A stretch of 64,000 nt of DNA from Myxacorys californica WJT36-NPBG1. Lineage in GTDB: Bacteria > Cyanobacteriota > Cyanobacteriia > Leptolyngbyales > Leptolyngbyaceae. Below, piece by piece: positions 9,174 to 18,485 of the stretch. The notes under the pieces were generated by a model. That model worked only from the letters and a program-made list of their open reading frames with translations, searched no databases and had not been told where the DNA came from. Positions within the stretch are counted from its first letter, which is position 1; each line of letters opens with the position of its first letter. The stretch lies in contig JAHHHO010000006.1 of assembly GCA_019359315.1 (NCBI GenBank), forward strand, positions 1-64,000. The letters run 5' to 3'. The translations under genes and the position numbers were made by a program.

Positions 9174-9327
9174 AGGTCGCGTTTGTTAAATTCTTTCTCA
9201 TCATATCGAGAAACTCGATCCCTTGATGCGGCCTCAACCGATTATCAAATCTGATCGGTGACGCGCAAAACTTAAACAAAGCAGATCAAATGTATTTGTT
9301 TTGGGCGAATCAGGTTAGATATTAAAT

Positions 9328-10218
9328 ATGGTTAACTCAATCCGATTAGCGCAAAGCGCCACTGCAAAGCAACCGCAGATAGCTCCGCGCCCGTTTCTCA
9401 AGTGGGCAGGCGGAAAGCATCAATTGATTGGGCAGTATCTTCCTTATTTTCCGACTGACTACTGCCACTATTACGAACCGTTCGTAGGTGGAGGGGCGAT
9501 TTTCTTTCACCTCCAGCCTGAGCGAGCAGTTTTGACCGATATCAATCATGAACTGATTAATGTTTATCGCTGCGTTAGAGAAGACGTTGAGAATTTGATT
9601 GATCGACTCGAAGAACATCGAGAAGATCATTGCGCTGAGCATTATTATCAGGTGCGCTCCCTTGGGGTTTCGCAAAGTGAATCGCTGCCGACCTCAGCTG
9701 ATATTGACCGCAATTTAGACCGCGCCGCTCGATTTATTTATCTCAATAAAACTTGCTTTAATGGGCTGTACCGAGAAAATTCCAAAGGCGGGTTTAATGT
9801 CCCCCTCGGTAGCTATAAAAATCCTGTTATTTGTGATCCAGATATTCTGCGGGCGGATGCTCAAGCCTTACAGTCTGCCCAGATTGAAGTGCGATCGTTT
9901 GATCGAATTCTTGAACAGGCAAAGAATGCTCAAGATTTTGTCTACTTTGATCCGCCTTATGTACCACTCAATGCAACGAGTAAGTTTACGTCTTACAGCC
10001 GATACTCGTTTTCAGAAGCCGATCAAATTCGATTGCGGGATGTTGTTGTAGAACTGCGCGATCGCGGCGTCAAAATTATGCTTTCCAATTCTGACTGTCC
10101 GTTTGTTCGAGAACTCTACAAAGATTTCAACATCCACACAATCTACGCCACAAGAAACATTAACTGCAATGCAGAAAAGCGTGGAAAAATTACAGAAGTG
10201 TTAGTGACTTCGTATTAG
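9328..10218 (+). CDS. Dam-type DNA N6-adenine methyltransferase
   Basis: The 296-residue protein has the class D12 (alpha) order: PFLKWAGGKHQL (about 22-33) and YEPFVGGGAIFFHL for S-adenosylmethionine binding, then the catalytic DPPY motif in DFVYFDPPYVPL (about 208-219). Family members modify adenine in GATC. Cyanobacteria often carry a solitary Dam enzyme, and no restriction endonuclease gene is adjacent here. The HIP1 octamer GCGATCGC, abundant in this window, contains GATC and so would be a target. Target specificity is inferred from the family. No clear Shine-Dalgarno precedes ATG 9328. Confidence 0.88.
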   Translation: MVNSIRLAQSATAKQPQIAPRPFLKWAGGKHQLIGQYLPYFPTDYCHYYEPFVGGGAIFFHLQPERAVLTDINHELINVYRCVREDVENLIDRLEEHREDHCAEHYYQVRSLGVSQSESLPTSADIDRNLDRAARFIYLNKTCFNGLYRENSKGGFNVPLGSYKNPVICDPDILRADAQALQSAQIEVRSFDRILEQAKNAQDFVYFDPPYVPLNATSKFTSYSRYSFSEADQIRLRDVVVELRDRGVKIMLSNSDCPFVRELYKDFNIHTIYATRNINCNAEKRGKITEVLVTSY

Positions 10219-10268
10219 CGCCTTACAGAACTCGAATAATGGTTCTTGACTGTGCGATTTCGCTTTTA

Positions 10269-11186
10269 TCAAGCCTTTTGAGCGATTTTAAGCGGGACAC
10301 TACCGCGATCGTAGACCAAACCATTTGCTCCAATGCCTTGAATTTGCATCCGATTTGGGTAGATTTCGATTGCCGAAAATCCGAAGCGTGATGCTGAATG
10401 GGCTGTCCAGTCAGAGCGCCCCACCGATCGCAAATTCGCGCCACCGTGTCCTGTAATCAGATACGTGGTTCCATCAATTGGTTTAGTTCGCTCATAATTA
10501 TGTTCGTGCCCATTCATGTAAAGCTGAACCTGATATTTCTTAAACAAGGGTGTGAATGCCTCGACCATCTCCGGATTGGTGCCATACTGCCCGGACGAAT
10601 AGATCGGGTGATGACCATACACAACTTTTACAGGAGCATCGCTACGCTTCAGTTCTCCTTCTAACCAAGCCACTTGAGACTGCCAATCGTTGGTGTCTAA
10701 TACAAAGAACTGCACCTCTTTTTCTCGGTAAGTATAGTAGCGTCCCTTCATGTTGAACGCAGGATATTTGACTTGTAAATCGCCGTTCGCCGTCCGAATA
10801 TCGTGATTACCTAACGCTGCTTGAAACCGAACACCGCGCTTTAGGAGTGCCGCATACGGTTGCTCAAACGCAGAGCCAATTTTCTCCATTTCGCCGTTGG
10901 TGTAGATGTTGTCGCCTGCCATCACCACCAGCGAGTAAGGGTGGCTTTGATGATACTTCGCCATTGCCTTGCCAACCGCAAACTGATCTTTTGCGCCAGA
11001 CCCCGTATCCGCGATCGCCACAAACCGCAAAATCAGATTCTTACCAGACGGCTGAAGCGGCAAGGTCGGCAATTTTGCAAATTCAGGCGGACTGGTAACG
11101 GGGCGGCTCAAGGTCTTACCAACGACCGTAAGTCCCAGTCCACTCATGCCGCCTAGAAGCAGCAGTTGACGACGGTTTAAGCGCAT
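10269..11186 (-). CDS. Secreted metallophosphoesterase (purple acid phosphatase-like)
   Basis: The 305-residue protein has a twin-arginine-like N-terminus (RLNRRQLLLLGG), so Tat export is plausible. The calcineurin-like metal-binding blocks follow in order: ADTGSG (about 58), GDNIY (about 91), GNHD (about 126), YGHHPIY (about 190) and NGHEHNYER (about 225). It should hydrolyse phosphomonoesters in the periplasm, but the substrate is unknown. It is convergent with the methylase gene. A tatC gene lies elsewhere in the window. Confidence 0.85.
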   Translation of the reverse strand: MRLNRRQLLLLGGMSGLGLTVVGKTLSRPVTSPPEFAKLPTLPLQPSGKNLILRFVAIADTGSGAKDQFAVGKAMAKYHQSHPYSLVVMAGDNIYTNGEMEKIGSAFEQPYAALLKRGVRFQAALGNHDIRTANGDLQVKYPAFNMKGRYYTYREKEVQFFVLDTNDWQSQVAWLEGELKRSDAPVKVVYGHHPIYSSGQYGTNPEMVEAFTPLFKKYQVQLYMNGHEHNYERTKPIDGTTYLITGHGGANLRSVGRSDWTAHSASRFGFSAIEIYPNRMQIQGIGANGLVYDRGSVPLKIAQKA

Positions 11187-11284
11187 ACTCTGTAAAATCT
11201 AGACGCAACAACAGATGATAGATTGAACTGAAAGCACTGTATTGGGTGCGAGTGTCTTTATCGTGTCTTGCAGGCAGCACAGTT

Positions 11285-11316
11285 ATGTCACGAAACGGTT
11301 ATGCCACGAAACGACT
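11285..11316. repeat. 16-bp tandem duplication spanning a start codon
   Basis: ATGTCACGAAACGGTT (11285-11300) is followed directly by ATGCCACGAAACGACT (11301-11316). The second copy begins with the start codon used by the next gene. The first copy's ATG opens only a 12-codon frame. Confidence 0.65.
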
Positions 11317-12443
11317 TCAATGATCCGCAATCTTCCCCAGTTCCTAGAAAATCTCGCTCTAGTGTGCCACAGCCTCGCCCGCCAAAGCAAACTCCGCCGC
11401 TCGTTAAAACGCTTGGCATCAAAACGCTACGGAGTGCCATTCGAGGGCTAGAAAACCTTGTTGAAACGTTGGAAGCAGAACCGTCAGAGCCATCACCGCA
11501 TTCTGATGTCTCGCCAAAGCGATCGCTTTGGCAGAATGTTCTGATTCAAGTGCGATTGGCTTTGCCAAGCTCCAGAGGATCGCGACTGCCTAAAAAGTTA
11601 AGACGCAACCTCAACGATCGCACACTCACTGGACTGGTTGCCGGAATTGTCGTGATTTGCTTCTGGTTCACGTCTACCCTGTTCTCTTCAACACCGTCTC
11701 CAAAAGTTGCATCCGACCCACCGCAGTCTCCGCCCGAAATTGCCTCCAGGCCGGCTGTCTCTAAACCGACTGTCTCTGAACCGACCGTCTCCGAGCCTGA
11801 TGCCTCCCAGCCAGTCGAACCTGCGCCCAGCCCTTCTGTCGTTCCCACTCCACCCGTCGAGTCCATTCCATCTGATCTGTCTTCTCCTGACTCTGCCGAA
11901 ATTCCTGTCGCCTTTGAGCCTAAAATCCCGCTTCCCGACGTTTCTGAAACGCCTGCTCCCGCGATCGTCGCCTCTGAGCCGACTTCAGACTCAATCTCTG
12001 AGCCAATCGTCGAACCTGCTAAACCAACCGTAGCCTCTGAGCCGCAACCTGAACCTTCCTCTGTTGCCATCGAGCCTGTCCCCCCGCAGCCACCAGAACC
12101 GCAACCTGAACCAATCCAACTGACGCCCGAACAAAGTTTAATCGCCTCCATTCAAGGGCAGGTGAGCGAGATTAGCGATCGCTACATCAGCGCTCTTGTG
12201 CAGTCGGTGCAGCCAAACTTTCGCAGCAGTCGTCTAGTCGTTCAAGTCGGCGAGGGTTGGTATCAGCTTTCGCCCCAGCAGCAGGATCAGTTGAGCGATG
12301 AATTATGGGCGCGATCGCAAGAACTCGACTTTATCAACCTCCACCTTCGCGATCCGAACGGAATGCTAATCGCTCGGAGTCCGGTAGTCGGTTCCTCAAT
12401 GGTGATTCTCAAGCGCTCACCCAACCTGCAAAAAACGGTTTAG
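11301..12443 (+). CDS. Proline-rich single-pass membrane protein of unknown function
   Basis: From ATG 11301 (TTG 11268 is possible) the protein has about 380 residues in three parts. First is a basic, proline-rich cytoplasmic region. Second is one membrane helix (about 107-128, GLVAGIVVICFWFTSTLF). Third is a periplasmic segment of about 145 residues dominated by Pro, Ser, Glu and Val with repeats such as SKPTVSEPTVSEP, then a folded-looking C-terminal domain of about 100 residues (SIQGQVSEISDRYISALVQ...VGEGWYQLSPQQQDQLSDEL). The layout is a wall-spanning arm with a terminal domain. I do not recognise the terminal domain. Confidence 0.75.
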   Translation: MPRNDFNDPQSSPVPRKSRSSVPQPRPPKQTPPLVKTLGIKTLRSAIRGLENLVETLEAEPSEPSPHSDVSPKRSLWQNVLIQVRLALPSSRGSRLPKKLRRNLNDRTLTGLVAGIVVICFWFTSTLFSSTPSPKVASDPPQSPPEIASRPAVSKPTVSEPTVSEPDASQPVEPAPSPSVVPTPPVESIPSDLSSPDSAEIPVAFEPKIPLPDVSETPAPAIVASEPTSDSISEPIVEPAKPTVASEPQPEPSSVAIEPVPPQPPEPQPEPIQLTPEQSLIASIQGQVSEISDRYISALVQSVQPNFRSSRLVVQVGEGWYQLSPQQQDQLSDELWARSQELDFINLHLRDPNGMLIARSPVVGSSMVILKRSPNLQKTV

Positions 12444-12445
12444 TG

Positions 12446-12670
12446 CTATTGCAGATCGTTGAGGGGTAGGGTGAGATTGAACTTTTGCTCTAAAGCCGTG
12501 ATCACTTCTTCTGAACACTCCTTGTCCAAAATTTCGAGGTCTTCTTGGGTGTAGTTCATGAGGTCTGCGATCGTGGCGATTTGCGATCGCTTGAGTGACC
12601 CCAGCGCTTTCATAGAAAGCTCCAGCGTTTCTACTGGAATTTGGTCAAATGTGTCTTGGGTCATAGCCAA
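12446..12670 (-). CDS. Small protein resembling the RNA polymerase alpha C-terminal domain
   Basis: The 74-residue protein aligns by eye with the helix-hairpin-helix alpha-CTD. IPVETLELSMKALGSLKRSQI matches the ..LELSVRA.NCLKRAGI pattern, and ATIADLMNYTQEDLEIL matches ..TVGDLL..SEEDLL. A full rpoA is not nearby. At the positions of the DNA-contacting Arg and Asn of E. coli alpha (R265, N268) it has Lys and Gly, so UP-element binding may be lost. It could bind a transcription factor, sigma factor or nucleic acid. Its stop is only two bases from the convergent upstream gene. Confidence 0.7.
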   Translation of the reverse strand: MAMTQDTFDQIPVETLELSMKALGSLKRSQIATIADLMNYTQEDLEILDKECSEEVITALEQKFNLTLPLNDLQ

Positions 12671-12771
12671 TAGATTTTGTTACTACCAGAATTGATCGTA
12701 CCGGGTCAAATTCCGTTTTTTTGGGAAACTTTAGACCAATACTCAGATTGCGCCGTGCTAACCCACCTTCT

Positions 12772-13416
12772 ATGACTATAGAATCCAACCTACTAGATTC
12801 CGTAAACGCTCCAGAGCAGAGTCCTTTTACCGAATGTCCAACGTCTAATCTGGCTCCGCAGGCTGAAGAATTTTGGTCAGATGATGCGTTTGCAAAAGGT
12901 CCAACGGTATCCATTGACCTTGAGAAAGAGCCGTTCGCCATTTCGTCGTCTTCTAAATCTCTTCAATACATTCAAGGTGTGTTGCAGAGCGATCAGGTTT
13001 ATATTGTCACTAACCTAATGGGCGATCACTCGCAAACCTTGCGCCAACCGCAGACCGCATGGACAATCGGACGAAATCGAGCGGCAGCCTTGCCTCTCCA
13101 AGATCGAAGTCTTTCTCGTCGTCATGCCGTGTTGCTCTATGTCGCAGGTGACGGATTTTATCTCGTCGATCTCAATAGCATGAACGGTTCGTATGTAAAT
13201 GAGCAGCGGGTTCAGCAGCGACAACGGTTACAAGACGGCGATCGCATCCGCATCGGTGCCACCGAGTTCACGTTTTTCCTCAGCGCTGAAGCTCGGCTGC
13301 TAGAGCCGCTTCATCCTGAAGTATTGGCTCGACTGACGAATACCGAGTCTCGTCAGTCATATATCGATTTTTCGGAGTTGAATGAAGAAATTTCATTTAA
13401 TGTTCCGAAGCGCTAA
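12772..13416 (+). CDS. FHA-domain protein
   Basis: From ATG 12772 the product has about 214 residues: an acidic, disordered N-terminus (1-80), a forkhead-associated domain (about 90-175) with [21 protein letters not shown] and [15 protein letters not shown], and a short tail. The GR, SRRH and N-GSYVN motifs bind phosphothreonine, so it probably docks on Ser/Thr-kinase substrates. No kinase gene is adjacent. Its stop overlaps the stop of the convergent MMSDH gene by four bases. TTG 12721 is an unlikely alternative start. Confidence 0.85.
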   Translation: MTIESNLLDSVNAPEQSPFTECPTSNLAPQAEEFWSDDAFAKGPTVSIDLEKEPFAISSSSKSLQYIQGVLQSDQVYIVTNLMGDHSQTLRQPQTAWTIGRNRAAALPLQDRSLSRRHAVLLYVAGDGFYLVDLNSMNGSYVNEQRVQQRQRLQDGDRIRIGATEFTFFLSAEARLLEPLHPEVLARLTNTESRQSYIDFSELNEEISFNVPKR

Positions 13417-14912
13417 AACTGCCGTGTCCAGTCTTGCCAGCGTTCGACAACCACTTTAGTTTGGGTGAAAAATTCGATGGCATGTGCGCCTTGCCCGTGT
13501 AGGTCTCCGAAGAAGCTTTCTTTCCAGCCGCTAAAGGGAAAGAAAGCCATGGGAGCCGCCACGCCAATGTTAATGCCAATGTTTCCGGCTTCGGCTTCGT
13601 AACGAAATTTGCGAGCGGCAGCACCACTGGAGGTGAACAAAGACGCCATGTTTCCGTACTGGCTGCGGTTGACTAGCGCGATCGCAGCTTCAATACTGTC
13701 TAAATGAATCAAACTCAGGACAGGACCAAAAATTTCAGTTTTCGCGATTTCTCCAGCCGGATCGACGTTTTGTAAAATCGTTGGACGTACAAAGTAACCG
13801 TCATAGCCAGAAATATTAGGTTGCCGTCCATCAACTAACACGGTAGCGCCTTCGTGGGTCGCTTGCTGAATTAAGCTTTCGATCCGGGTTTTGCTTTGCG
13901 CGGTGATGACAGGCCCCATTTGCGTCGTTGGGTCGAGTCCAGATCCAACAGTACGAGCCGTAGCGGCTTCTGCGATCGCATCGGTAAACGTCTCTTTTGC
14001 GTCTCCCACTGTAATAGCAATCGAAGCAGCTAAACAGCGCTGTCCAGCGCAGCCAAAGGCGCTATCTGCCATGATTCGCGTCGTCATTGCAATATCGGCA
14101 TCTGGAAGCACGATCACTGGATTTTTTGCGCCGCCTTGACACTGCGATCGTTTTCCATTGGCGGCAGCGCGACTGTAGACATATTTTGCGATCGCCGATG
14201 ATCCGACAAAGCTAATGGCTCGAATTGTGGGATGATCCAACACCGCATCAACGGCTTCTTTTGCGCCGTTCACCAGATTTACAACGCCTTTAGGTAAGTC
14301 GGTTTGCTCTAGCAGGCGAAACACCTTTTGCATTGTGAGTGGCACGCGCTCTGAAGGTTTGACAATGCAGGTATTGCCACACGCGATCGCATACGGCAAA
14401 AACCAAAATGGAATCATGCCCGGAAAATTAAACGGGGTGATGATCGCAACGACCCCGAGCGGCTGCCGGATCATCTGTTCGTCAATCCCTCGCGCGATAT
14501 CTTCGGAGTTATAGCCCTGCATCATCATCGGGATACCGCAGGCGACTTCAACATTCTCGATCGCGCGTCGCAGTTCGCCTTTAGATTCAGCTAACGTTTT
14601 GCCACATTCGAGCGTAATCGTGTGCGCAAGGGATTCAAACTGATCTTCGAGTAAGGCCTTGAGTTTAAACAGATATTGCACCCGTTCTGTTGCAGGGGTG
14701 CGTCGCCAAGATTTGAAGGCTTCTGACGCGGCTTGAGCGGCGCGATCGATATCATCCGCAGAAGAAAGCGGAACTTTGCCTAACGATTCGGTGGTGGCAG
14801 GATTGATGACCTCTAAATAGCGGTCAGTCGTTGGGGTAGACCATTCACCGTTAATATAATTTTTTGCGGTTGTTTCTGAGTTGTGCAACGCTGCGATCGC
14901 AGAATGATTCAT
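13413..14912 (-). CDS. mmsA: Methylmalonate-semialdehyde dehydrogenase (CoA-acylating) family
   Basis: From ATG 14912 this 499-residue aldehyde dehydrogenase has the MMSDH features [40 protein letters not shown] and the catalytic cysteine in GCAGQRC (about 293). The family converts methylmalonate or malonate semialdehyde to propionyl- or acetyl-CoA in valine, beta-alanine or inositol breakdown. No other gene of those routes is nearby, so the physiological substrate is uncertain. GAGGAGA 7-13 bases upstream fixes ATG 14912 over GTG 14927. Confidence 0.86.
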   Translation of the reverse strand: MNHSAIAALHNSETTAKNYINGEWSTPTTDRYLEVINPATTESLGKVPLSSADDIDRAAQAASEAFKSWRRTPATERVQYLFKLKALLEDQFESLAHTITLECGKTLAESKGELRRAIENVEVACGIPMMMQGYNSEDIARGIDEQMIRQPLGVVAIITPFNFPGMIPFWFLPYAIACGNTCIVKPSERVPLTMQKVFRLLEQTDLPKGVVNLVNGAKEAVDAVLDHPTIRAISFVGSSAIAKYVYSRAAANGKRSQCQGGAKNPVIVLPDADIAMTTRIMADSAFGCAGQRCLAASIAITVGDAKETFTDAIAEAATARTVGSGLDPTTQMGPVITAQSKTRIESLIQQATHEGATVLVDGRQPNISGYDGYFVRPTILQNVDPAGEIAKTEIFGPVLSLIHLDSIEAAIALVNRSQYGNMASLFTSSGAAARKFRYEAEAGNIGINIGVAAPMAFFPFSGWKESFFGDLHGQGAHAIEFFTQTKVVVERWQDWTRQF

Positions 14913-14998
14913 CGTTTCTCTCCTCACTCTCTTTCATCTTGCCGTAACTTGTCTGAAAGCGATGAGTCGTGCTGTACCCTCTCGTAAGTTTTTGCAGT

Positions 14999-15616
14999 TT
15001 ATTGCCCTGCTGCAAACATCGCGTCTGCTGTAATCGTTAATTCTGGAAAGAGCGGAGAGTCAATGCGATCGTTGCCTCGAAATTGTCTCACTTCGTATTC
15101 CCCATCAATGAGTTGATAGATCGACAACGTGGGCTGCTTAGGATTGCCGATGTATCGTCTGCCGCCCAAGCCAAGGTAATCGACAATCCAGTATTCTACG
15201 ATGCCAAGCAGTTCGTAGTCTTTTAATTTCATCAAATAGTCGTCTTGCCAGTTGGTGGAAACGGCTTCTACAACCAACCCTACCGATTGCCCTAACGTAA
15301 TGATCGAACCTTTTTCCCATTGAGGTTCATTTGAAAGGGTGCGATCGTCGAGAATAATCACATCCGGTTCATAACCCGATTGGTCGTCAAGGGATTTAAT
15401 GATGCACTCTCTTGGAATAAAATAAGGCATTTTAAGGCGTTCTATTTCAACAAACAGTTTTCCACTTGTAAATCCTGCAACTCGTGAATGTTTGCCCCTT
15501 GGTTTCGGCATTTCAATAATTTTTCCGTTGTGCAATTCGTAGCGGTATTCTGAGTTTTCTGGATACCAAGCGATGAATTCATCGAAGGTAACTTGGGTCT
15601 GAAGAGTTTGAGTCAT
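14999..15616 (-). CDS. Uma2-family (DUF820) putative endonuclease
   Basis: The 205-residue protein has the DUF820/Uma2 pattern: an opening TFDEFIAWYPENSEYRYELHNG, then the PD-(D/E)XK-like core PDVIILDD...GLVVEAVS followed by YELLGIVEYWIVD. These proteins are highly multiplied in filamentous cyanobacteria, and their biological role is still unclear. Nothing nearby suggests a partner. It lies between the MMSDH and pentapeptide genes, all on the minus strand, with a strong hairpin just upstream of its start. Confidence 0.85.
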   Translation of the reverse strand: MTQTLQTQVTFDEFIAWYPENSEYRYELHNGKIIEMPKPRGKHSRVAGFTSGKLFVEIERLKMPYFIPRECIIKSLDDQSGYEPDVIILDDRTLSNEPQWEKGSIITLGQSVGLVVEAVSTNWQDDYLMKLKDYELLGIVEYWIVDYLGLGGRRYIGNPKQPTLSIYQLIDGEYEVRQFRGNDRIDSPLFPELTITADAMFAAGQ

Positions 15617-15715
15617 GGCGTTACTTCCAGTTCTTGTAACCTGCGATTTTTTAGGAGGTGCACTTCGCGCAAATCGCGTACTTTATTCTGACATTTGCAA
15701 ATGAACACGACGAAA

Positions 15716-15756
15716 GGATTGACAAACCGACGACTGGAATCAGTGTTTGTCAATCC
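15716..15756 (-). terminator. Strong hairpin after the pentapeptide-repeat gene
   Basis: GGATTGACAAAC (15716-15727) pairs perfectly with GTTTGTCAATCC (15745-15756). Inside is a second short stem ACTG/CAGT, with a 5-nt bulge. It sits 30 bp past the minus-strand stop and is followed on that strand by only TTTCG, so termination is probable rather than certain. Confidence 0.55.
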
Positions 15757-15786
15757 AAACTTTTAAAGTTCAACGTTACGCCGCTT

Positions 15787-16677
15787 CTAAGAAGTCACGC
15801 TGCGCCGCTTCTGCACATTTTGATTAGCAGTTAACGACAAGTAGCGCAAATTCATTTCTGAAAGCACGGCTTCTGACAAATTAGTTTCATCGATCTTGAC
15901 GCCCATCATTCTCACGTTGCTCAAATCCGATCTCGCCAAGTTTGCTCGACTTAAATTTGTCCACTGCAAATTTGCGCTGTGCAAAAACGCTTGTTCTAAG
16001 TTGGCATCTGTCAGATTCGCGCCCGCTAAATTTGCACCTTGCAGCTTTGCCTCACGAAAATTTGAGGACGCTAGATTGGCTGACTTCAAATTTGCCCCAC
16101 TAAGTTTGGCAGCACTTAAATTGATGCCTGTTAAATTGAGTCCTTCTAGATCTACCCCGTTTAGGAAGGCGTCTGCCAAGTTGGTGTCGTTGAGAAATGC
16201 ACCTTTTAAAGTTGCCCCGCTCAGTCTGGCGCTTTGTAGGTTTGCCCAACTGAGGTTTGCACCCCGTAAATCTGCGCCACGCAAGTTGACCGAGAGGAGT
16301 TTTGCACTACACAAGTTTGCTCGCTGAAGAATTGCGCTACGCAGATTTGCGTGACTTAAATCTGAACCTGTGAGGCGCGATCGCGTCAGGTCAGATTTCA
16401 CCATAAACGCCCCGTTGAGCCGCGCTTTGGTAAGGTCAGTGTCAATCAAACACCCTTCGCTGAGTTTAGTAAATTCTAGGTTTGCCCAGTTTAGGAATGC
16501 ACCACTTAGATTCGCTTTGGTGAGGAAGGCTCGGCTGAGGTTTGCACCCGTTAGATTGGCATTTTCAAGGTTGATATCAACGAGCATTGCCCCTCTAAGG
16601 TCAATGCTTCGGAGATCGGCTCCTGCAAAATTTCTTTCGCCCCTCTCGTATCGTCGCATGAGTTCGGTGATATCCAT
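15787..16677 (-). CDS. Pentapeptide-repeat protein
   Basis: The 296-residue protein consists almost entirely of A(D/N)LXX repeats from about residue 18 to 280 (for example LRGADLRGANLSWANL). Such repeats fold as a right-handed quadrilateral beta-helix. There is no signal peptide or membrane helix, so it is cytoplasmic, and function is not predictable. The first 15 residues, MDITELMRRYERGER, form the short helix common to this cyanobacterial group. The antisense strand also looks open only because the repeat is so regular. Confidence 0.88.
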   Translation of the reverse strand: MDITELMRRYERGERNFAGADLRSIDLRGAMLVDINLENANLTGANLSRAFLTKANLSGAFLNWANLEFTKLSEGCLIDTDLTKARLNGAFMVKSDLTRSRLTGSDLSHANLRSAILQRANLCSAKLLSVNLRGADLRGANLSWANLQSARLSGATLKGAFLNDTNLADAFLNGVDLEGLNLTGINLSAAKLSGANLKSANLASSNFREAKLQGANLAGANLTDANLEQAFLHSANLQWTNLSRANLARSDLSNVRMMGVKIDETNLSEAVLSEMNLRYLSLTANQNVQKRRSVTS

Positions 16678-16973
16678 AACGTGACTTTGGCTAGGGATAG
16701 TTGACCTGTCTGTAGCAAAGCAAAGGTGTAGCCCCCCTCAGTGTAGAGGTGGAGGTGGAGGTTGTAGAGGGCTTGTATTAGTTAAAGTTGGAAAGTAATA
16801 GTTTGTAATAGATGTTTAGCAGAGTTTAAGTTCGCGCGATCGCATGCTCTCAGAAGATCGGTTGGATGGGTGTGAGAGAGGTCAGGACGCTTTTTGCACA
16901 GATGATTATTCAGGCACCCAGTTCCACTTCTTGCCCAACTCCGGTTGTTGGACGTGGAAAGCTACAATTTCAC

Positions 16974-17783
16974 TCAACGCCCTAACAATTTAACGAACCC
17001 AATTCCACTAAAGTAAAGCACCAAAATAGCTCCGCCCAACAAGCTTTGGGTCAAAGGATCTGTTGACGGGGTGATCACTGCCCCGACGATCGCGGCTCCT
17101 AACAAAACATACTTCCATGCTGCCAGCATTTGTTTAGAAGAAACGATGCCCAAAAAACCGAGCAATGCTTGAATGACTGGAACCTGAAACGTTAATCCTG
17201 TTCCAAACATTAACAGTAAGATGAATTCAAAATAGCGATCGATCGACCACGCTTGCTCAACAACCTCTGCGCCATAGGAGATAAAGAAATTCAACGCGGC
17301 GGGAATCAATGCGATGTACGCAAACGCCAATCCACCTAGAAACAATGTGCTAGAGCCTAAGACAACGGGAGCTAAAAAGCGTTTCTCTCGACGCGTTAGT
17401 CCTGGTGTGACAAACGCAATGATTTGATACAAAATAAATGGCGCAGATAAAATTAAGCCGCTATAGCCTGCAACCTTGATCGACACAAAGAAATATTCTC
17501 CCGGTGCAAGCTGAAGAAACTTAACGCCTTGCGCTGGTACTTCAAGCAGTTGGACAATCGGTTTGACAAAGCTAAAGCAGCCAATGACGCAGATCGCGAT
17601 CGCAATCAATGAGTAAAAAATGCGCTGTCGCAGTTCTTCTAAATGATCAAACAGCGACATCTCAACATCATCAAGGGCGCCATTTTCGTCAATGACCTCA
17701 GCCGAAGGATTAGCTGTCATTGTTGTGGCAGTCTCTTCAGCGCTATCTAGGCTATTGGTTTCTAGTTCCGAAGGAGCAGTCAT
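16974..17783 (-). CDS. tatC: Sec-independent protein translocase TatC
   Basis: The 269-residue membrane protein has an acidic N-terminal tail of about 40 residues, the diagnostic [10 protein letters not shown] (about 45-54), six hydrophobic helices and the conserved [14 protein letters not shown] loop. TatC recognises twin-arginine signal peptides and, with TatA, exports folded proteins. A candidate client, the Tat-like phosphatase, is encoded at 10.3-11.2 kb. No tatA gene is present here. An imperfect inverted repeat (16922-16927 with 16954-16959) lies just past the stop. Confidence 0.95.
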   Translation of the reverse strand: MTAPSELETNSLDSAEETATTMTANPSAEVIDENGALDDVEMSLFDHLEELRQRIFYSLIAIAICVIGCFSFVKPIVQLLEVPAQGVKFLQLAPGEYFFVSIKVAGYSGLILSAPFILYQIIAFVTPGLTRREKRFLAPVVLGSSTLFLGGLAFAYIALIPAALNFFISYGAEVVEQAWSIDRYFEFILLLMFGTGLTFQVPVIQALLGFLGIVSSKQMLAAWKYVLLGAAIVGAVITPSTDPLTQSLLGGAILVLYFSGIGFVKLLGR

Positions 17784-17982
17784 GGGTCAAGCTTTCTATC
17801 GGGAGGGTTGTACCTATTGTATCGGGGACGGTCTTTTGATGAATAGAATTAGGACGCGTTAATTCTATTCAAGACCGAGATAACGCCTTAGAATTGCTTC
17901 AAATTGATTAGTCCCAAGTTTCCCAGTCTATGTTTACTGGTGAAGATTGCATTTTGGAATTGCGAGTGGCGAAAATTAAAAG

Positions 17983-18282
17983 ATGCGCGAGTTTTTGATT
18001 AAGTGCCTTGATGATGATTGGTCGCTACCTTATGAGCGGTGGTTAGAAGTGTTTCATCCTAACTCGCTCACCTTCAAAAGGTTGCCAGGAAACCAGTATC
18101 GTATTGAGGTTATGAAGGTTCCCATTTACTTTGCTCATGAACCTCCTGGAATTTACCTCTGCGTTGAGGGCAAACTACCGGATATCATAATGAGCCAAAT
18201 TGTGAATGAAGTGTTAAGTAACTTACAGCAAGTGACAGGACAAGAAGGTGAAATTATCGATCAAAGCTCGATTATTCCTTGA
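17983..18282 (+). CDS. Hypothetical 99-residue protein
   Basis: A small acidic protein begins MREFLIKCLDDDWSLPYERW. It has no membrane helix or recognisable motif. The composition (many aromatic residues in a mixed alpha/beta pattern) suggests a small folded cytoplasmic protein. I do not recognise the family. The upstream bases show no convincing Shine-Dalgarno. A second open frame (18248-18448) overlaps its end and runs to the IS insertion point. Confidence 0.5.
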   Translation: MREFLIKCLDDDWSLPYERWLEVFHPNSLTFKRLPGNQYRIEVMKVPIYFAHEPPGIYLCVEGKLPDIIMSQIVNEVLSNLQQVTGQEGEIIDQSSIIP

Positions 18283-18448
18283 AGAATGGAACTGCCCACT
18301 TCATAATATCACACGACAATCGACAGAAAATTACTGCGATCGCCCCACTAAACTTTCGCTTGACGCGGAAGAATTTCTCCACAAAGCAAACAACGAACCC
18401 GCCATTCTTTTCGCGGATCATGGCAAGCTAATTCACTGCCAGAGCTAA
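18248..18448 (+). CDS. Doubtful 66-residue ORF ending at the IS boundary
   Basis: A GTG-initiated frame overlaps the preceding gene by 35 bp and ends in TAA at 18446-18448, exactly the base triplet duplicated by the IS insertion. The deduced protein (KLSLDAEEFLHKANNEPAIL near its end) has no recognised family. It may be a real small gene or a remnant. It is listed because its stop defines the insertion context. Confidence 0.25.
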   Translation: MKLSIKARLFLEEWNCPLHNITRQSTENYCDRPTKLSLDAEEFLHKANNEPAILFADHGKLIHCQS

Positions 18449-18485
18449 GAGGATGTTTGGAAATACGGAGAAGGTGAGAAACGAT

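Noticed and set aside
11546-12151. 201-codon frame antisense to the proline-rich gene
   Set aside because: Gly/Ser-rich mirror of Pro/Ser codons with no plausible start or family; a shadow.
15787-16677. CRISPR-like periodicity
   Set aside because: The period is 15 bp from coding pentapeptide repeats, with no spacers of constant length; no CRISPR array is seen anywhere in the window.
15896-16684. Open frames antisense to the pentapeptide-repeat gene
   Set aside because: The repeat's regular codon pattern opens the opposite strand; the translated products are low-complexity and the sense gene is clear.
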